Shown: positions 33,421 through 45,551 of the stretch, piece by piece
Numbering within the stretch: the first letter of the stretch is position 1
Layout: each line of letters opens with the position of its first letter
Origin: Pleurodeles waltl
Taxonomy: Eukaryota > Chordata > Amphibia > Caudata > Salamandridae
DNA: 64,000 nucleotides
Reading direction: 5' to 3'
Assembly: GCF_031143425.1 (NCBI RefSeq)
Contig: NC_090446.1
Location: forward strand, 659,639,717-659,703,716
Translations under genes and position numbers: made by a program
The notes under the pieces: model-generated
What the model saw: the letters and a program-made list of their open reading frames with translations, nothing else
What the model was told of the DNA's origin: nothing
Databases searched by the model: none

Positions 33421-35926
33421 GATTCCAATATGTCTTCACATGAAGATGAGAAACCTGTTACAATCTTCAAGTAAAGTCTGTTGCATCTGCATTTTCACTT
33501 TCATCCATCTCTTAAGAAAGAGTGCATGCCTTTCTATGTCTTTTAGTATGCCTGGTGGTTATTTGGTAGTGATATTGTCACAGACTTTAACCTTTATTGA
33601 TTGTGAGAGGATAGTTTCTGACATTCTGGATCGGTTTGTCGACAATTAATTCTACAGGTATACTTCTGATAAGGCTGTTGCAAATCATCTCCTTTTCTAA
33701 ATCTGTCTATACAAACTTGATTTGGAAATGCCATAGAGTACTGTTACATGTGTTATTGTGTTTTATTGCAGACCGAAGAAGCAGCTCGCAACTCCAAAAC
33801 GCATGTTGCCATTAGTGGCAGTAGTGATTTTAATGATGTTTACACATTGATATTCATTTTCAAAAGACCAGCACTCAGGATACAATGCTTTTTGATACCA
33901 GTACTTGCAGGATGAATATGGGTCTACTGATAGATTCTGTGAATATAAATGTGCAAAATGGTGTCACAGTTTGGATATTAATCAAACATCAAAGAGACAA
34001 ATATGTTTATATTTTTCTAATACATTTTTAATTGTAAGAAATATATTGATGGTTACTTGTAAGGTTCTCTGAAAACCTAAAACACTGACGATTTGTGCTC
34101 CCCATATATTTATATGTTTTGATTTAAAAAATTTAATCAGTAGTGTTACTGACTAAATGGGTAGCAGCAAGCGCAAGGCCATTATCATCCAAAATCCAAG
34201 TGCTATAAGAATTTTCACAAAAGATTAGCATGCGTTATAGAATGAGACATCTCACATTCCACGTTAAATCCACCTCTATTAATGAGATCTGTCAGATGCT
34301 GCTAAAATTAATTTGAGAAAATTGAGCATGGCAAATGTGTTAATGTTCGCGCCTCAGACCTTAATAAGCAAACTTACAAGGGGACTAGAATAGGTCGATG
34401 AACCTTTTGACTACTATTAAGAAGTTCTTACTATAGCTCCAGTACATGAATCAATAATCAAAACACGATAATCAGCAATTATTAGTAATCAATAAAATCA
34501 ATAATCAATGGAGTCAGTAAATGTCACGCACCATGACCTTTCATCCATTAATAACCACACCTTTAGTAAAAGTTTAGTAAGTTTATTTCCCTTATATTAA
34601 CAATACTAAAGTCATGTAGATAAATCTCAAAATCAAATGAAACATATATATGAACAATACTGGTTGTCCAAAGCGGCGGAAGAAATGCAATCTAACCAAA
34701 GCCTGAACCACAACACATTCTAGAGTGATAGTGCATATCAATAGCAGAGTCAGCTGCAACAAAGTTATAACATACATAGAATTCAGCAAGGTAACTCATC
34801 AATCATTAGTCCCTGTAATTGTCAGTCATTTGTGAATGTCCTTAACTAACGTCAGATTAGCATCAGCATGTTGGGCTTCATGCAAAACATTTTAGAACAC
34901 AAATTTAAGAAAAACATCTAGCTATGTATCTGTCAAAACAGCACAGTTGGTACCTAGAAAGAAAAGGTATAAAATGCATAACACTCACATTTCATCATAT
35001 CTACCTATCCACAGTATGGGTCAGCAAAGCAGAATCAGTCTTTGTCCTCAGGTCATCAGTCGATCAGCATAGCATCAGGCTCTCAGTCAGAGAGTATGAG
35101 ATTAATGTCAGAATATGAATCTCAAATCACTCCTAAAGTCTCTTCTTCTCCCAAAATCTGAATAAGTCTGAATAATTCTCCTTTGTCGCATTGTTATATC
35201 AAAGCCACCTAAACCATCCCCTAATTCCCTATTGGTCAGTTAATCGTACGTTTATACTTTATCTAATAATATTTGTATATCAAATCTATGAATTCTAATA
35301 TTTCACTCTTCACATGAAGTTGATTGGTCCATTTTACGATGTCCTCATCATCCTTCTCATCAGATAATAATATTGTTGCATCTTCAGCTCCAGTCAGTGT
35401 CTTCATTGTTCTTTTCCTGGGAAAGTACATCGCACACATATTACACATAAGTTGATGCTCACGAAAAGCTTCTGTTAAGCACTTTTAACAAGACAATTGA
35501 CATTTTACAGTTTAATTCACTCTGTCAGCATTTTTTTTTAACCGCTAAGAAATACAGCTTCTGCATGAGGCCAGGCAAGACTAGGCCAAGTCACTCGCTA
35601 AGTTAAGGCCTACAATTAATAAAGCTAGAGCACACTTCATAACCCTTAATATGACTTATTAGTCTAATACATTTAAATAGTGCATAAGTATTAATCATCA
35701 ATTAGTACATTTCGTGAAAACTGGTGGCCATTCTTCAAGGTCACATTTTTTCAAACGAGTGCATTATTTTTCCACGTTATTAATTTTCTACATAAACTCA
35801 TTATTCAAAATACATAACACTCATTAATACATTTCTAATTAAGGCACCTGCGGCACTAGCATTAGTCAATTGAAAACAATTGAAATACAATTTCTCCAGT
35901 GTGCAAAACTAGGCACAGACTCCATT
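33421..35926. other. AT-rich, no gene recognised
   Basis: Possibly LTR or other retroelement debris: GACCGAAGAAGCAGCTCGCA at 33771 and clustered AATCAATAATCA direct repeats at 34448-34520. I could not define termini or duplications. Confidence 0.35.
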
Positions 35927-35941
35927 AAAAAATGTGCAAGC
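35927..35941 (+). repeat. L1-B target site duplication, left
   Basis: AAAAAATGTGCAAGC, identical to 41850-41864. Confidence 0.93.
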
Positions 35942-36428
35942 TGTAGAGATCGCGCGCCGGAGCAGCTAAGAAGGCCACTCGATAACGACTCTCCCGAGCT
36001 ACCGAGGACGTTTTACTATCGGAGGGAGGCATTTTTGACAGCTGGCTATTTCTTTTTCCTGAATCTGATGTTAGAACAAGCAGGGAGCAGTATGGTGAGT
36101 TTTTTATTTTTTTAAAACTTTGGTATTTTACAGAGTTTAATCTTTTCAACCTACAGCTCCCTTTCTGACAGGAATGTGGCTGCCATTTTGAGAGTTTGTT
36201 TTTTTAATTCCTTAAAAATATTTTCTTTTTTGTCTTTTGGCTATTTTAATCAATGTGGAGAACGTAATACTTTTTTGACACTCTTGGATGCCACCCTTGA
36301 AGTTGTTGTAGTCATTTTATTCTGGATTGTCTACTATAATTTTCAATATTTGTCCTCTGAGGTGACTTAATCGACGTTGCAGGAACATTAACTAAACTAT
36401 TGTATTAAATATACACTGTGTGGCTGAA

Positions 36429-37268
36429 ATGAAAGCCCCTCACACTTAAAAAATATCTGTATCCTCTGTCTCTAACTCCAATGGTCGTAAAGACTCCGGG
36501 GGCCACAAAAGAGTTATAAAAGACCCATCCTCTCCAACTAAGTCTCCATTGCCCCTCACATTGGATGACATTATGGATGAGCTTAAGCTAATAAAGCCTT
36601 TTGTTATGGAGACAAATATTGCGTTACAGCGAATTGAGGAGAAATGGTCACGTCTGGATTCTAGACTTTCTGAGGTGGAACAGAGGATCAGTGACATACA
36701 AGATACTACTACTAAAGTTGATAAATTGACTAAGGAAGTCATACTACTTGAAAAACAGACAGAAGATATGGAAAATCGCAATCGGCGAAATAATCTTCGC
36801 ATTTATGGCATTCCGGAAGGCTCAGAAGGCCAAGATTTGATAACATTCTTGCAAACTCATATTCCAAAGATTGTTGGTCTTCAGAATACTACTGCTCTCA
36901 ACATCCAGAGAGCCCATCGCATTGGTCCCTCTTCTCCATCAAAACCAAGAGGAATTATTGCCTAATTTCTACAGTACTCAGATTTAATGACTGTTTTGAC
37001 TTCCGCCAAACAACGTAACCAAATGATGGGGTCGGGCCAAAAGATTTTCTTTAGCCAGGATGTGGCCACGGCGGCCGCCAAACGAAGGAAGGAATTTCTG
37101 GATCTCCGACCAGCCTTAAGATCTATGAATGCTAGATTTGGCCTTATTCACCCTTGCTTCTTTAGGGTCACCTTCAAGGACAGAACAACTACTTTTGAAA
37201 ATCCCTCTGATCTGAAACAGTTTATATATACTCACAAAGGGGAGGCAATGGAACTCAGCAAGACTTGA
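36429..37268 (+). pseudogene. L1-B ORF1, two nonsense codons
   Basis: A single frame of 280 codons from ATG 36429 to TGA 37266-37268, with TAA at 36447-36449 and 36963-36965. The N-terminus is Ser/Lys-rich. A coiled coil runs from about 36640 to 36780 (LSEVEQRISDIQ, VDKLTKEVILLEKQTEDMEN), for trimerisation. The signature NRRNNLRIYGIPEG is at 36778-36819 and RAHRIGPSSPSKPRG at 36910-36954 in the RRM. The C-terminal domain has FFSQDVATAAAKRRKEF. It would bind L1 RNA as a chaperone. Complete in layout for the family but unable to give full-length protein. Confidence 0.85.
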
Positions 37269-37864
37269 TTGGTTAATGTGAAATTCTTAAATTATTTATT
37301 TATTCTTTACAGATATTGAGACCGTTGAAATCTCAGGTTGAGAAAATCCCCTTTCCGATTGTGTCTATATTCCTGTATATCTCGACATTATAGTGTTCTT
37401 TCCCTTGTTGGTAAGTCACGCCGTCAGTTGTTCAAATTGTAATGTGTTTATTCTGTTTCCTCGTCTCTCCTGTTATCCAATCATTGTAGTTCCTCGGGGG
37501 TCCTGTTGCTGATTGGCCTCTTTTTCTTTTCTTGCTCCTCCCTTTCTCCCATGCAAAGTATTTTTCTTTTTTTTAAGACAATTATGACTGAAGCTTCTTG
37601 GCTTTTTGTCATCTTTTCTTTCTTTTATGAATGGGGTGTTTTTGCTACCCCTTTCTTTTTCTTTCTCTCTGGTATTTTCTCTTTCTACTTTTCTTTCTTC
37701 CTTTATTATTTTTTATGTCCTACAATGCAAGATTGGCATCATCACGTAACCTCACTTAGATATATGTTCATAAGTTTCCCTTCCACCTTCTTCTGTGATT
37801 CACATGTTGTTTGTCTCTTAGGTTTTGGCAAGGTTCTGTTGTCTAAATGTCTTCTACTAGTTAA

Positions 37865-40800
37865 ATGACCAGTCTTCGTATTATCTCATGGAATGTTAAG
37901 GGTTTGCGTAATCCAGTTAAGAAACAAAGAGTGCTCCAACATCTCTCTAAATTGCATTGTCAAGTTGCTCTTGTAAAAGAAACCCATCTTAAAGAGCAGG
38001 ACTTTAAATGTTTAAATAGAAATTGGGTTGGTCATGTTTTTGGTTCCTCTGCAGCTCATAATAAGAATGGGGTAATATTATTGTTTCATAGATCTTTACA
38101 AATACAAGTTGTGGAGGAGATTAAGGATGATATAGGAAGATGGATTTTACTGACAGTTAAGATTAATGGTATGCTGTTTTCCATTTGCAATGTTTATGGT
38201 CTAACTGGAGTAGAGCCTCAATTTTGGGTTAACTTTTCTTCTTTATTATTATTTTGCAACTCTGAAAATCTTGTGGTAGGAGGTGATTGCAATCAACTTA
38301 TGGATCTTTTTGTAGATCGTCGCTCTCAAACTCGTTATATCCCTAATAAAATGCAAAAAACATTTTATCAAGCAGCCTCCTCCAGAGGTTTACTTGATGT
38401 ATGGAGAATTGCTCACCCAGATGTATTAGAATACACGTTTTATTCTCCAGTACATCACTCATATTCTAGAACAGATTATATATTTGCTACACAAAGTGTT
38501 ATACAAACAATTTCACATGCTGTTATTGGGTCTATTCTTTTATCAGATCACGCCCCAGTAATAATTGATATGAGCCTTCCAGGAAATTCCTCCTTTTGTA
38601 ATCGCTGGAGGTTGAATAACACTTTATTGCAATATCATTTATTTATTGAACAATTTACAATGTTTTCTAAAGAGTTTTTTATGCACAATTTACCTTCTGA
38701 TACTCAGATGAACTTTATATGGGATGCATTTAAAGCTACTGCTCGAGGCTTTATTATATATTATGTTGCCATTAAAAAGAAAGAAAAATCTAAAGTTTCC
38801 TCTTAACTGCTCACTCAAATAAAATGTCTTGAGCATGAATATATTTCTCATCTAACAAACCAGACACCTTATCCAGGTTGATTGATGCTAAATTACAATA
38901 CTATAAGCATTCCTTGGAAAGTGCATGTGAAAGTCTAAAATTACTGTTATCGTAGACACATTTGGAAAAAGACACACTAAAGATTAAAAAATCCTAGAAT
39001 GCTTTACCGACTATTATACCACATTATATACTCCCGAAAATACTCCTAATATGAATGAAGTAGATACCTTATTTCAATCTATTCCTTTGAAACAAAAAGT
39101 AGATTTGTCACCATTAGACTCTGACCTATCTGAAACAGAAATTAAAAATGTCATTACCATGCTTCCTAAAGATAAGGCTCCTGGCCCAGATGGCTTTTCA
39201 ATAGAATTTTACTCAACTTTTGCATCTATTTTAGTTCCAAAGCTATTAACACTTATACAATATTTCATATCAAAAGATCAAGCAAAGGGCACTTTTTCTG
39301 TAGCTCTGTTGTGTTTGATTCCTAAAAAGGATAAGGATTTATCCAAATGCAGTAATTACAGACCTATATCCCTTATTAATGTCCACTGTAAAATCTTTGC
39401 AAAAGTCCTAGCCTTACGGATTAATCATTTTATCCCAGACTTAATAGACATTCATCGGTCAGGTTTTGTTAAGGGGTGATACATATCGGATAATTCTAGA
39501 ACTTTTCTCAATATTATCCATCTTGCCTCTAAGTCCAGGGATCCTATAGCTGCCATAACTCTAGATGCTGAAAAAGTCTTTGATCGAGTTTGTTGGGATT
39601 TTATGTTTGGAGCATTAAAATGGCATGGTTTTAATCCTCAAATTATTAAACTTATTAGACTTTTATACTCTTCACCCTCTACATCAATTTTGGTTAATGG
39701 TAAACAATCCCATTACTTCCCCCTGCACAGTGGTACTAGACAAGGTTGTCCTCTATCACCTCTGTTATTTATATTAGCACTTGAGCCCCTTCTAGAGAAA
39801 ATACGTAGGTCATCTGATCTTTATGGTTTTAAGCGTAAAGACACTGAGATTAAATTCACAGTTTATGCTGATGATATTTTACTTTTTATCTCTAATCCTC
39901 AAAAGACTATTCCGGAATTTTTTAACTTATTACAAGAATACTCAATTGTCTCAGGTTAGAAGCTTAATGTAGATAAATCAGAGGTTTTGCCATTAAATGC
40001 TTACTGTCTACCAGACATGTTTAAAGATACTGGTTTTACGTGGAACTCTAAGCATATCAAATGCCTGGGCATATCCTATTCCAACTCTCTTAAAGACACT
40101 ATTCGAACTAATCTAAAAGAGGTAGAGTCAAGGATTTTGAAATTACTTGACATATGGTATCCTCTTTATTTAACTTGGTGGGGAAGACTGGCCACAATTA
40201 AAATGATGTTGTTGCCCATTTTAAATTTTTATTTATCTATGCTCCCAGTTAAACTTCGTTTTAGTTTTTTTTAAACTATAAATGCATTATTTATGAACTC
40301 TTTATGGAACAAACGTACATCTTGTATATCTCTAGTCAAACTGCAGGAACCAAGAGATAATGGAGGTGTACATTTTCCATGCCTTGGAAGATATCACTCT
40401 GCATTTGTTTTAAAACAAGTATGGTTGTCCCTCTCTCCCACTTTTCATAAAGGGACCTCTCTATGGAGTCAATTGGAACACTCACAAATTACACCATTTA
40501 CATTTAGAGATGCAGTTCGGCTTTCAAAACCTCCTAAATCTCTTTTCTCTCCGATAATAACTTATTCTATTTTTATTGCCAGGCCATTACTTCTTGCCTC
40601 TCACTCCTCATATGAGAACCTTAGGCAAACTCCTATATGGTACAATAATGATGTTACATTTTATAATAGAATTCTAGTATGGAAAGAGTGGATGCACAAA
40701 GGCATTATAACTTCAGATCATTTAATTCTAGATAATGCTGTACTTGAATTTCAAGATATTCAACAGACATTTCATATCTCCACTTATTACACTGTGCAAT

Positions 40801-41462
40801 ATCAAACTCTCTTTGCTATCCTCTGTAACTTGTTGTCTCAATCTTTGGAGGCTCCCTCTTCTACACAACCTAATTCCCAACCTTATAATTTTTCCTCACA
40901 AGTCCCAGCGCCCTTTATATACAGAACCCTTGCACATACCTGTCTTGTGAGACCAAAATCTAAAATAGAATTAGCATAGGCGCAGGAGTTCAATCAAAAC
41001 ATTCCTATATCTACATGGAAACAAAATATGGTCAAAACTTCATACAACATCCCGTTCAGCATCTACAACCCAAACGTTATTTTACGTTTATAATAGGTTG
41101 TACTATACTCCTGTAGATCTTTATAAATTTAAACTTACTACAGAAAGCAAGTGTTGGTCGTGCTCTAGAGAAAACAGTCGTTATATGCACATGTTTTTTG
41201 AGTGCCCTGCATTTCATACTTTTTGGGAACAAGTTTGGGATAAAGTTAATCAGATTTTCTCCATCAATGTACCTTTCCATATATTACATATTTTTTGGTT
41301 AGTACTTCATCTATTTGGTATTCCCAACCACTGCTTGGTAAATTAGCTGATTTGCTCATTGCTAGTGCACTGCAAATTATAACTTCTAATTGGAAAGATA
41401 CTATGAAAATATCTGTTGTAACTTGGTGGAATCTGATCTGTTATAATCACAGAATGGATTAA
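37865..41462 (+). pseudogene. L1-B ORF2 endonuclease-reverse transcriptase, broken
   Basis: The endonuclease is open for 313 codons from ATG 37865: SWNVKGLRNPVKKQRV, VKETHL (usual Q-E-T-H), VVGGDCNQLMD (usual GDFN), YSRTDYIF and SDHAPVIID, the C-terminal SDH catalytic box. Stop at 38804-38806; frameshifts to 39050. The RT then runs in one frame from 39051 with stops at about 39477, 39957 and 40272: DKAPGPDGFSIEFY, RPISLINV, LDAEKVFDRVCW, GTRQGCPLSPLLF and the active-site YADDILLF (39862-39885). The Cys-rich end CWSCSRENSRYMHMFFECP is near 41152-41210 in another frame. It would nick DNA and copy L1 RNA. Confidence 0.87.
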
Positions 41463-41822
41463 GCAAATGCTAATACTACTCAACTGTTAATTAAAAGGGA
41501 CATGCTTTGGCTTCCTCTCACCTCTTTCCTTTCGCAACACAAGACCTTTCATACTACTTAATGATTGCTTTATTGTAACTATGTGATTTTTAATTTGTAT
41601 TGCTTTAATTTTTATTTTATTTCCTTTTTCTCTTCTCTTTCTTTCTTTACTAAAACATAACAAAAAATGCTATTATTCTACGGTACAATATTATAGTCTG
41701 GATGTGTATACAAATTGTTTCTTATAGATATAATTATCTTTATGATTATGATTATTTTTTCTTTTTCTTTCTTTTAGTTACAATATATTTATTCTATTGT
41801 ACCAGTGTATGCTAACTTATTC

Positions 41823-41828
41823 AATAAA
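41823..41828 (+). terminator. L1-B polyadenylation signal
   Basis: AATAAA 22 bases before the A-rich tail end and the right-hand duplication. Confidence 0.6.
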
Positions 41829-41849
41829 GCATTATTAAAAAAATAAATA

Positions 41850-41864
41850 AAAAAATGTGCAAGC
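41850..41864 (+). repeat. L1-B target site duplication, right
   Basis: AAAAAATGTGCAAGC, identical to 35927-35941. Confidence 0.93.
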
Positions 41865-41890
41865 CTAAAAATACTGCACTTGCTCTAGAA

Positions 41891-42709
41891 CAGGGGTACT
41901 CGCAAACATTTTCCCAGGGGCCAAAAAGTTTGGTCTGTGACTTGCCTGGGGGCCGCATTGATGCCAGGGAGGTGGCAGTGGGGTGGGGTGACTAGGGGGA
42001 TTGGTGGCAAGGTAGGTGTAGGGGAAGCAAAGGATATACATCTAGTGGCTGAAATAAACAATGGGAAACCAGAAAACCTGTGAATGAATCCCGGCTTACC
42101 CACTTTTCCAAATTGTGTGATCTAGGCAATTGTTTAGTGTCACTTTCCCTCCATTTAAGATGACCTCGAAATACATGATTCATGGTATGCGCTGCAAAAA
42201 ACCTGCTTCTGTGTTTGATTTAATTAACTATAATGTTTATGGGTGGCCTATCATACATAAAGTGCACATACCAAGTGACTTGCCTCTTTAATTTACTATT
42301 GGTGTTCTCAGGGTAAGGGAAATAATTAATGTTTCCAGATTTATGTTTAAAAACTATCACTTTAAAAGGAATACATCTCAATGCACTGATAAAATAAATT
42401 GTACTAAGGCGAAAACATTCTGCATGTTAACTAAATACACTTAATTAATATTGAAGAGACTGTCTTAGTTTTACACTTATGCTGCAGGACGTCTTTAAAC
42501 ATGAAGGCATTTCTAAAGTCAAGTGCAGGAGTCCCTAGTAACTTCCTTTAACACCAATTACGTTTGAAATAAATGATTGTGTGTGTATTTAATATTTGTT
42601 AGTGTGGAGTCGAGCAAACAGCTGCCCAGTGCTCCTGTTGCTCCAGGGGCCGTATGTAAAGGTCATAGGGGCCGCATGAGGCGCACAGGCCGTACTTTGA
42701 GTATCCTTG
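41891..42709. mobile_element. Non-autonomous hAT-type element, TSD CTCTAGAA
   Basis: Ends CAGGGGTACTC and GAGTATCCTTG (9 of 11 positions complementary) with a perfect 8-bp duplication CTCTAGAA at 41883-41890 and 42710-42717. The 8-bp duplication and CAGGGG ends are the hAT pattern. Subterminal CCAGGGGCC / GGGGGCCGCAT blocks occur on both sides. No transposase ORF. Confidence 0.88.
42045..42185. repeat. Possible MIR/CORE-like tRNA-derived SINE fragment
   Basis: Within the hAT element, TGAATGAATCCCGGCTTACC resembles a tRNA B box (GGTTCGAATCC) and is followed by TGTGTGATCTAGGCAATTG then TCACTTTCCCTCCATTTAA, which tracks the MIR consensus order (TGTGACCTTGGGCAAGT, CTCAGTTTCC). By eye only. Confidence 0.4.
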
Positions 42710-42717
42710 CTCTAGAA

Positions 42718-45365
42718 CAACTTTCCAAAAGTTAAAAAAAACGTGCAATACCCCTAATTGTTTGCAAAATGCATTCCAACTCTCCTGGGGGGGCAGTGTC
42801 AAAACTCCGATAGAGCACACTGCCATGCATGTCGCAGTAGCTATGCCTACACAAAACTATAAATGAAAACAAAACCCCTATCAGTAGCTCAAAAAAACGG
42901 TCTTTGTCACACAACACATTGTTTTGCCTGGCTACGCGTGTTGAAATCCTTTAAATAGCCTCCACCCATTTTACGCAGGAGGATCCTAAGTCACGTGCCA
43001 AAATGCACTTACTTGCTCAGACAATTAGACTAGTGCTTGAAACAGGAAAAGGCCTAACAACAGGAACATACCTTGACCTACAAAATTCTCCACCCACCCC
43101 ACAGGCAACTGAAAGCTGTTCAGCACAGAGAACAAGTGCAGGTGCTTAATAGCGCCACCTAAAACAATCTCCCCATAAAACACTATTCTTGAACTGAACC
43201 CAATACTCCTTGCCTCGACGGTAAGGATGTCTGCCTTAAAAACAAACAAAAAAAGCAAATAGAACCCAGTTCTAATTCTCTATGTAAATACTCATTTATT
43301 CTTTGTGTCCCCACAGCATAGATGCACTTTTTTTTGCTTCTATTCTGGTTTCTCAGTGCCATCTTGTGCCACGATTTCTGAAGCTATGCTCAGCCATGTC
43401 GCTGGTTCACAGGTATACATTCCAAACCATCAATCACACCCTCTGCAGTCCATAATAATCACCGTTTCAGTGCAACAGTTGGAGACAAGAAGTGCACGTG
43501 ATTTATAAATTTGTTTCTCACGACTTTCCCATGTTTATGAAAAACTCATACACAAATATTGCTAAGTTCTTCGAATTGGGCTTTGCATGGACATCTGACC
43601 TCCCACAATAAATTCTTTCCAACAGCTGAAAAACGTTGTAGAGCACATATTTTGGTTGCTGTCATAAATATGATTTCATTTCTACACAAATGTAATACTT
43701 TTTCTCGCGACCGACAGCAACTCAAGAGGAAAATTTGGCGAAAGTTGTACACATCCTGTTTCATACTAAACTCTCAAGAAAGGTGCGCACCCAGTTTAAG
43801 TACCACAGTAATTGTCAGGTTCAAATTTAAGTCACTTGTTGTCTGGTAGCAAAGGGATACTGATATTTATAAACCTCAGGGCTTTCCCGGCGCATAGGAC
43901 ACACAAGTAAGGAAAAACACTGCGATCCAAGGATAAGAAAGATGACAACAAAAATTATATTTGGCATCAACAGAGTGAAGGAGTACGTGAGGGTATGAGA
44001 ACATGTATTTAAGCACTTTTCTCTGGAGAGTAAACAAATTACATCAGTGTAAGTCATAAGGACAGATCACTTTTATCATTGCTAGTACCCTTTGTATTCG
44101 AAGAACGCTCACTGTATAAAAATGTGTACTTGAAAGGTCAGATTGCACCATAATGTACCAGAGGCACAGGCGGATTACCTCTAGTTAATGCAAGACCTAC
44201 CCTTTTATCTCCACAGTCTTCACAAAGTGATGACTAAAGTTTCATGGCAGTATCTTTCATTATGTGTTTTTTCTCAATTTTTGTGTTTTATCTGCTGATT
44301 TATGCGGTTGGCAGGGTAAGATCAGTCGCTAATTGCTGCAGAATCTAAAGTCTATGAGATTTTTGCTCGGAGCTGCAATCAGGGCAGCCCTTAGCTAGAC
44401 ATGGATCTTAATGAGATGGAGCTAATGTTCAACCTCCCGCAGCCTAGAGACCTCTAATCATCCCCTGCTGCCACACTTAACACTAGAGCTGGTATCAACG
44501 CAGGGCCCATGGGACAGGCAGAGGAAGTGGATGAGAACGTAGGCATCTCATAAATAAGCTGTTTTGCATTTGTCATGCAAGTCATTCCCTGGACTATGGG
44601 CTTCAGAAGGTGTGCAGCACGAATTTCCTTAAATCATTGCATCCCTCTGACCAATTTTCTGTGGAAGGGTTACAGTTGATATGACAGTTTAAGAAAGCTG
44701 GGTGAGGGGAAGAGGAAGTGGGAACCCTCCATAATTTCCATGCTGGCTGAAAGATTCTGAGAGTAGAGATTCTTTAGGTTCTGAGGAAGAGTTTTCCAGG
44801 TCTTTTCACAGGGCGGCCTGAATCACTCTCCTATCTCAAGCAACAGTGTATAGTAAGGCCGTGTGTGTGTTGGTATGCACGTTAGTTGGGTACTTTTAGT
44901 CAATTATATTGAAGTTTTAAGATCTTTTAGAAGCATGGAAGGAGAAATAGTGGAGGGAGAACTGTAAGCTGAATGTTTACTACTGAATTGCAACATAATA
45001 CTACCACCATCTGCTTTTTTCATACTTCCTTGTATTCTTTGTGTCAACAATAGTAAGTGTATCTTGGGTTTCACCGAATTCTACATGTGTGATCCTGTAT
45101 ATCCTGTATACTAGAGGCAGCTGGCAGAAATTCAGGAACCACTATTGTGCAGAAAGATTTGTTGTGCTGTTATAATCTAGGTGATGGTAACATGCTTAGT
45201 AATGAATTGTAAAAGGGAAATTTGTTCAGCAGGAGTAATGTTGGTGCACAACAGGCACTTTGGGTTATTCTGGTCTATGCATTGATATTCCTGACCTGAA
45301 TAGGATACCAAATTAGAGTTGGATAGCTCTGTCTATATTCAATGGTGTCTTTTTATTTGCATGAC
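42718..45365. other. No gene recognised
   Basis: Possible LTR/ERV debris up to about 43560 but no motif that proves it. The rest shows no repeats with clear ends, no protein motif and no RNA gene. Confidence 0.4.
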
Positions 45366-45368
45366 ATA

Positions 45369-45548
45369 GGGGGTTATTACAACTTTGGAGGAGGTGTTAA
45401 TCCGTCCCAAATGTGACGGATATACCACCAGCCGTATTACGAGTTCCATAGGATATAATGGACTTGTAATACGGCTGGTGGTATATCCGTCACTTTACCG
45501 TCATTTTTGGGACGGATTAACACCTCCTCCAAAGTTGTAATAACCCCC
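45369..45548. mobile_element. 180-bp foldback MITE, TSD ATA
   Basis: Arms of about 75-80 bases are nearly perfect inverted copies from GGGGGTTATTACAACTTTGG inward through ATACCACCAGCCGTATTAC, flanked by ATA at 45366-45368 and 45549-45551. The right arm has about 12 extra bases (ATGACGGTAAAG on the reverse strand). The terminal ATTACAACTTTGG resembles the left end of Harbinger-B (CATTACAACATTGG). Confidence 0.93.
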
Positions 45549-45551
45549 ATA

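Larger units (their letters stand above)
35942..41849 (+). mobile_element. Full-length L1/Tx1-clade LINE (L1-B), 5.9 kb
   Basis: Bounded by a perfect 15-bp duplication (35927-35941 and 41850-41864). It has a GC-rich 5' UTR start (TGTAGAGATCGCGCGCCGG), ORF1 (36429-37268), an intergenic T-rich stretch, ORF2 (37865-41462), a T-rich 3' UTR, AATAAA at 41823-41828 and an A-rich tail. Despite the perfect duplication both ORFs contain several nonsense codons and frameshifts. Confidence 0.93.

Noticed and set aside
37506..37868. 120-codon Phe/Ser-rich frame before L1-B ORF2
   Set aside because: T-rich inter-ORF spacer of the LINE; composition explains the apparent hydrophobic protein.
42045..42185. 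Functional tRNA gene
   Set aside because: Only a B-box-like string is present; no A box or cloverleaf can be drawn.
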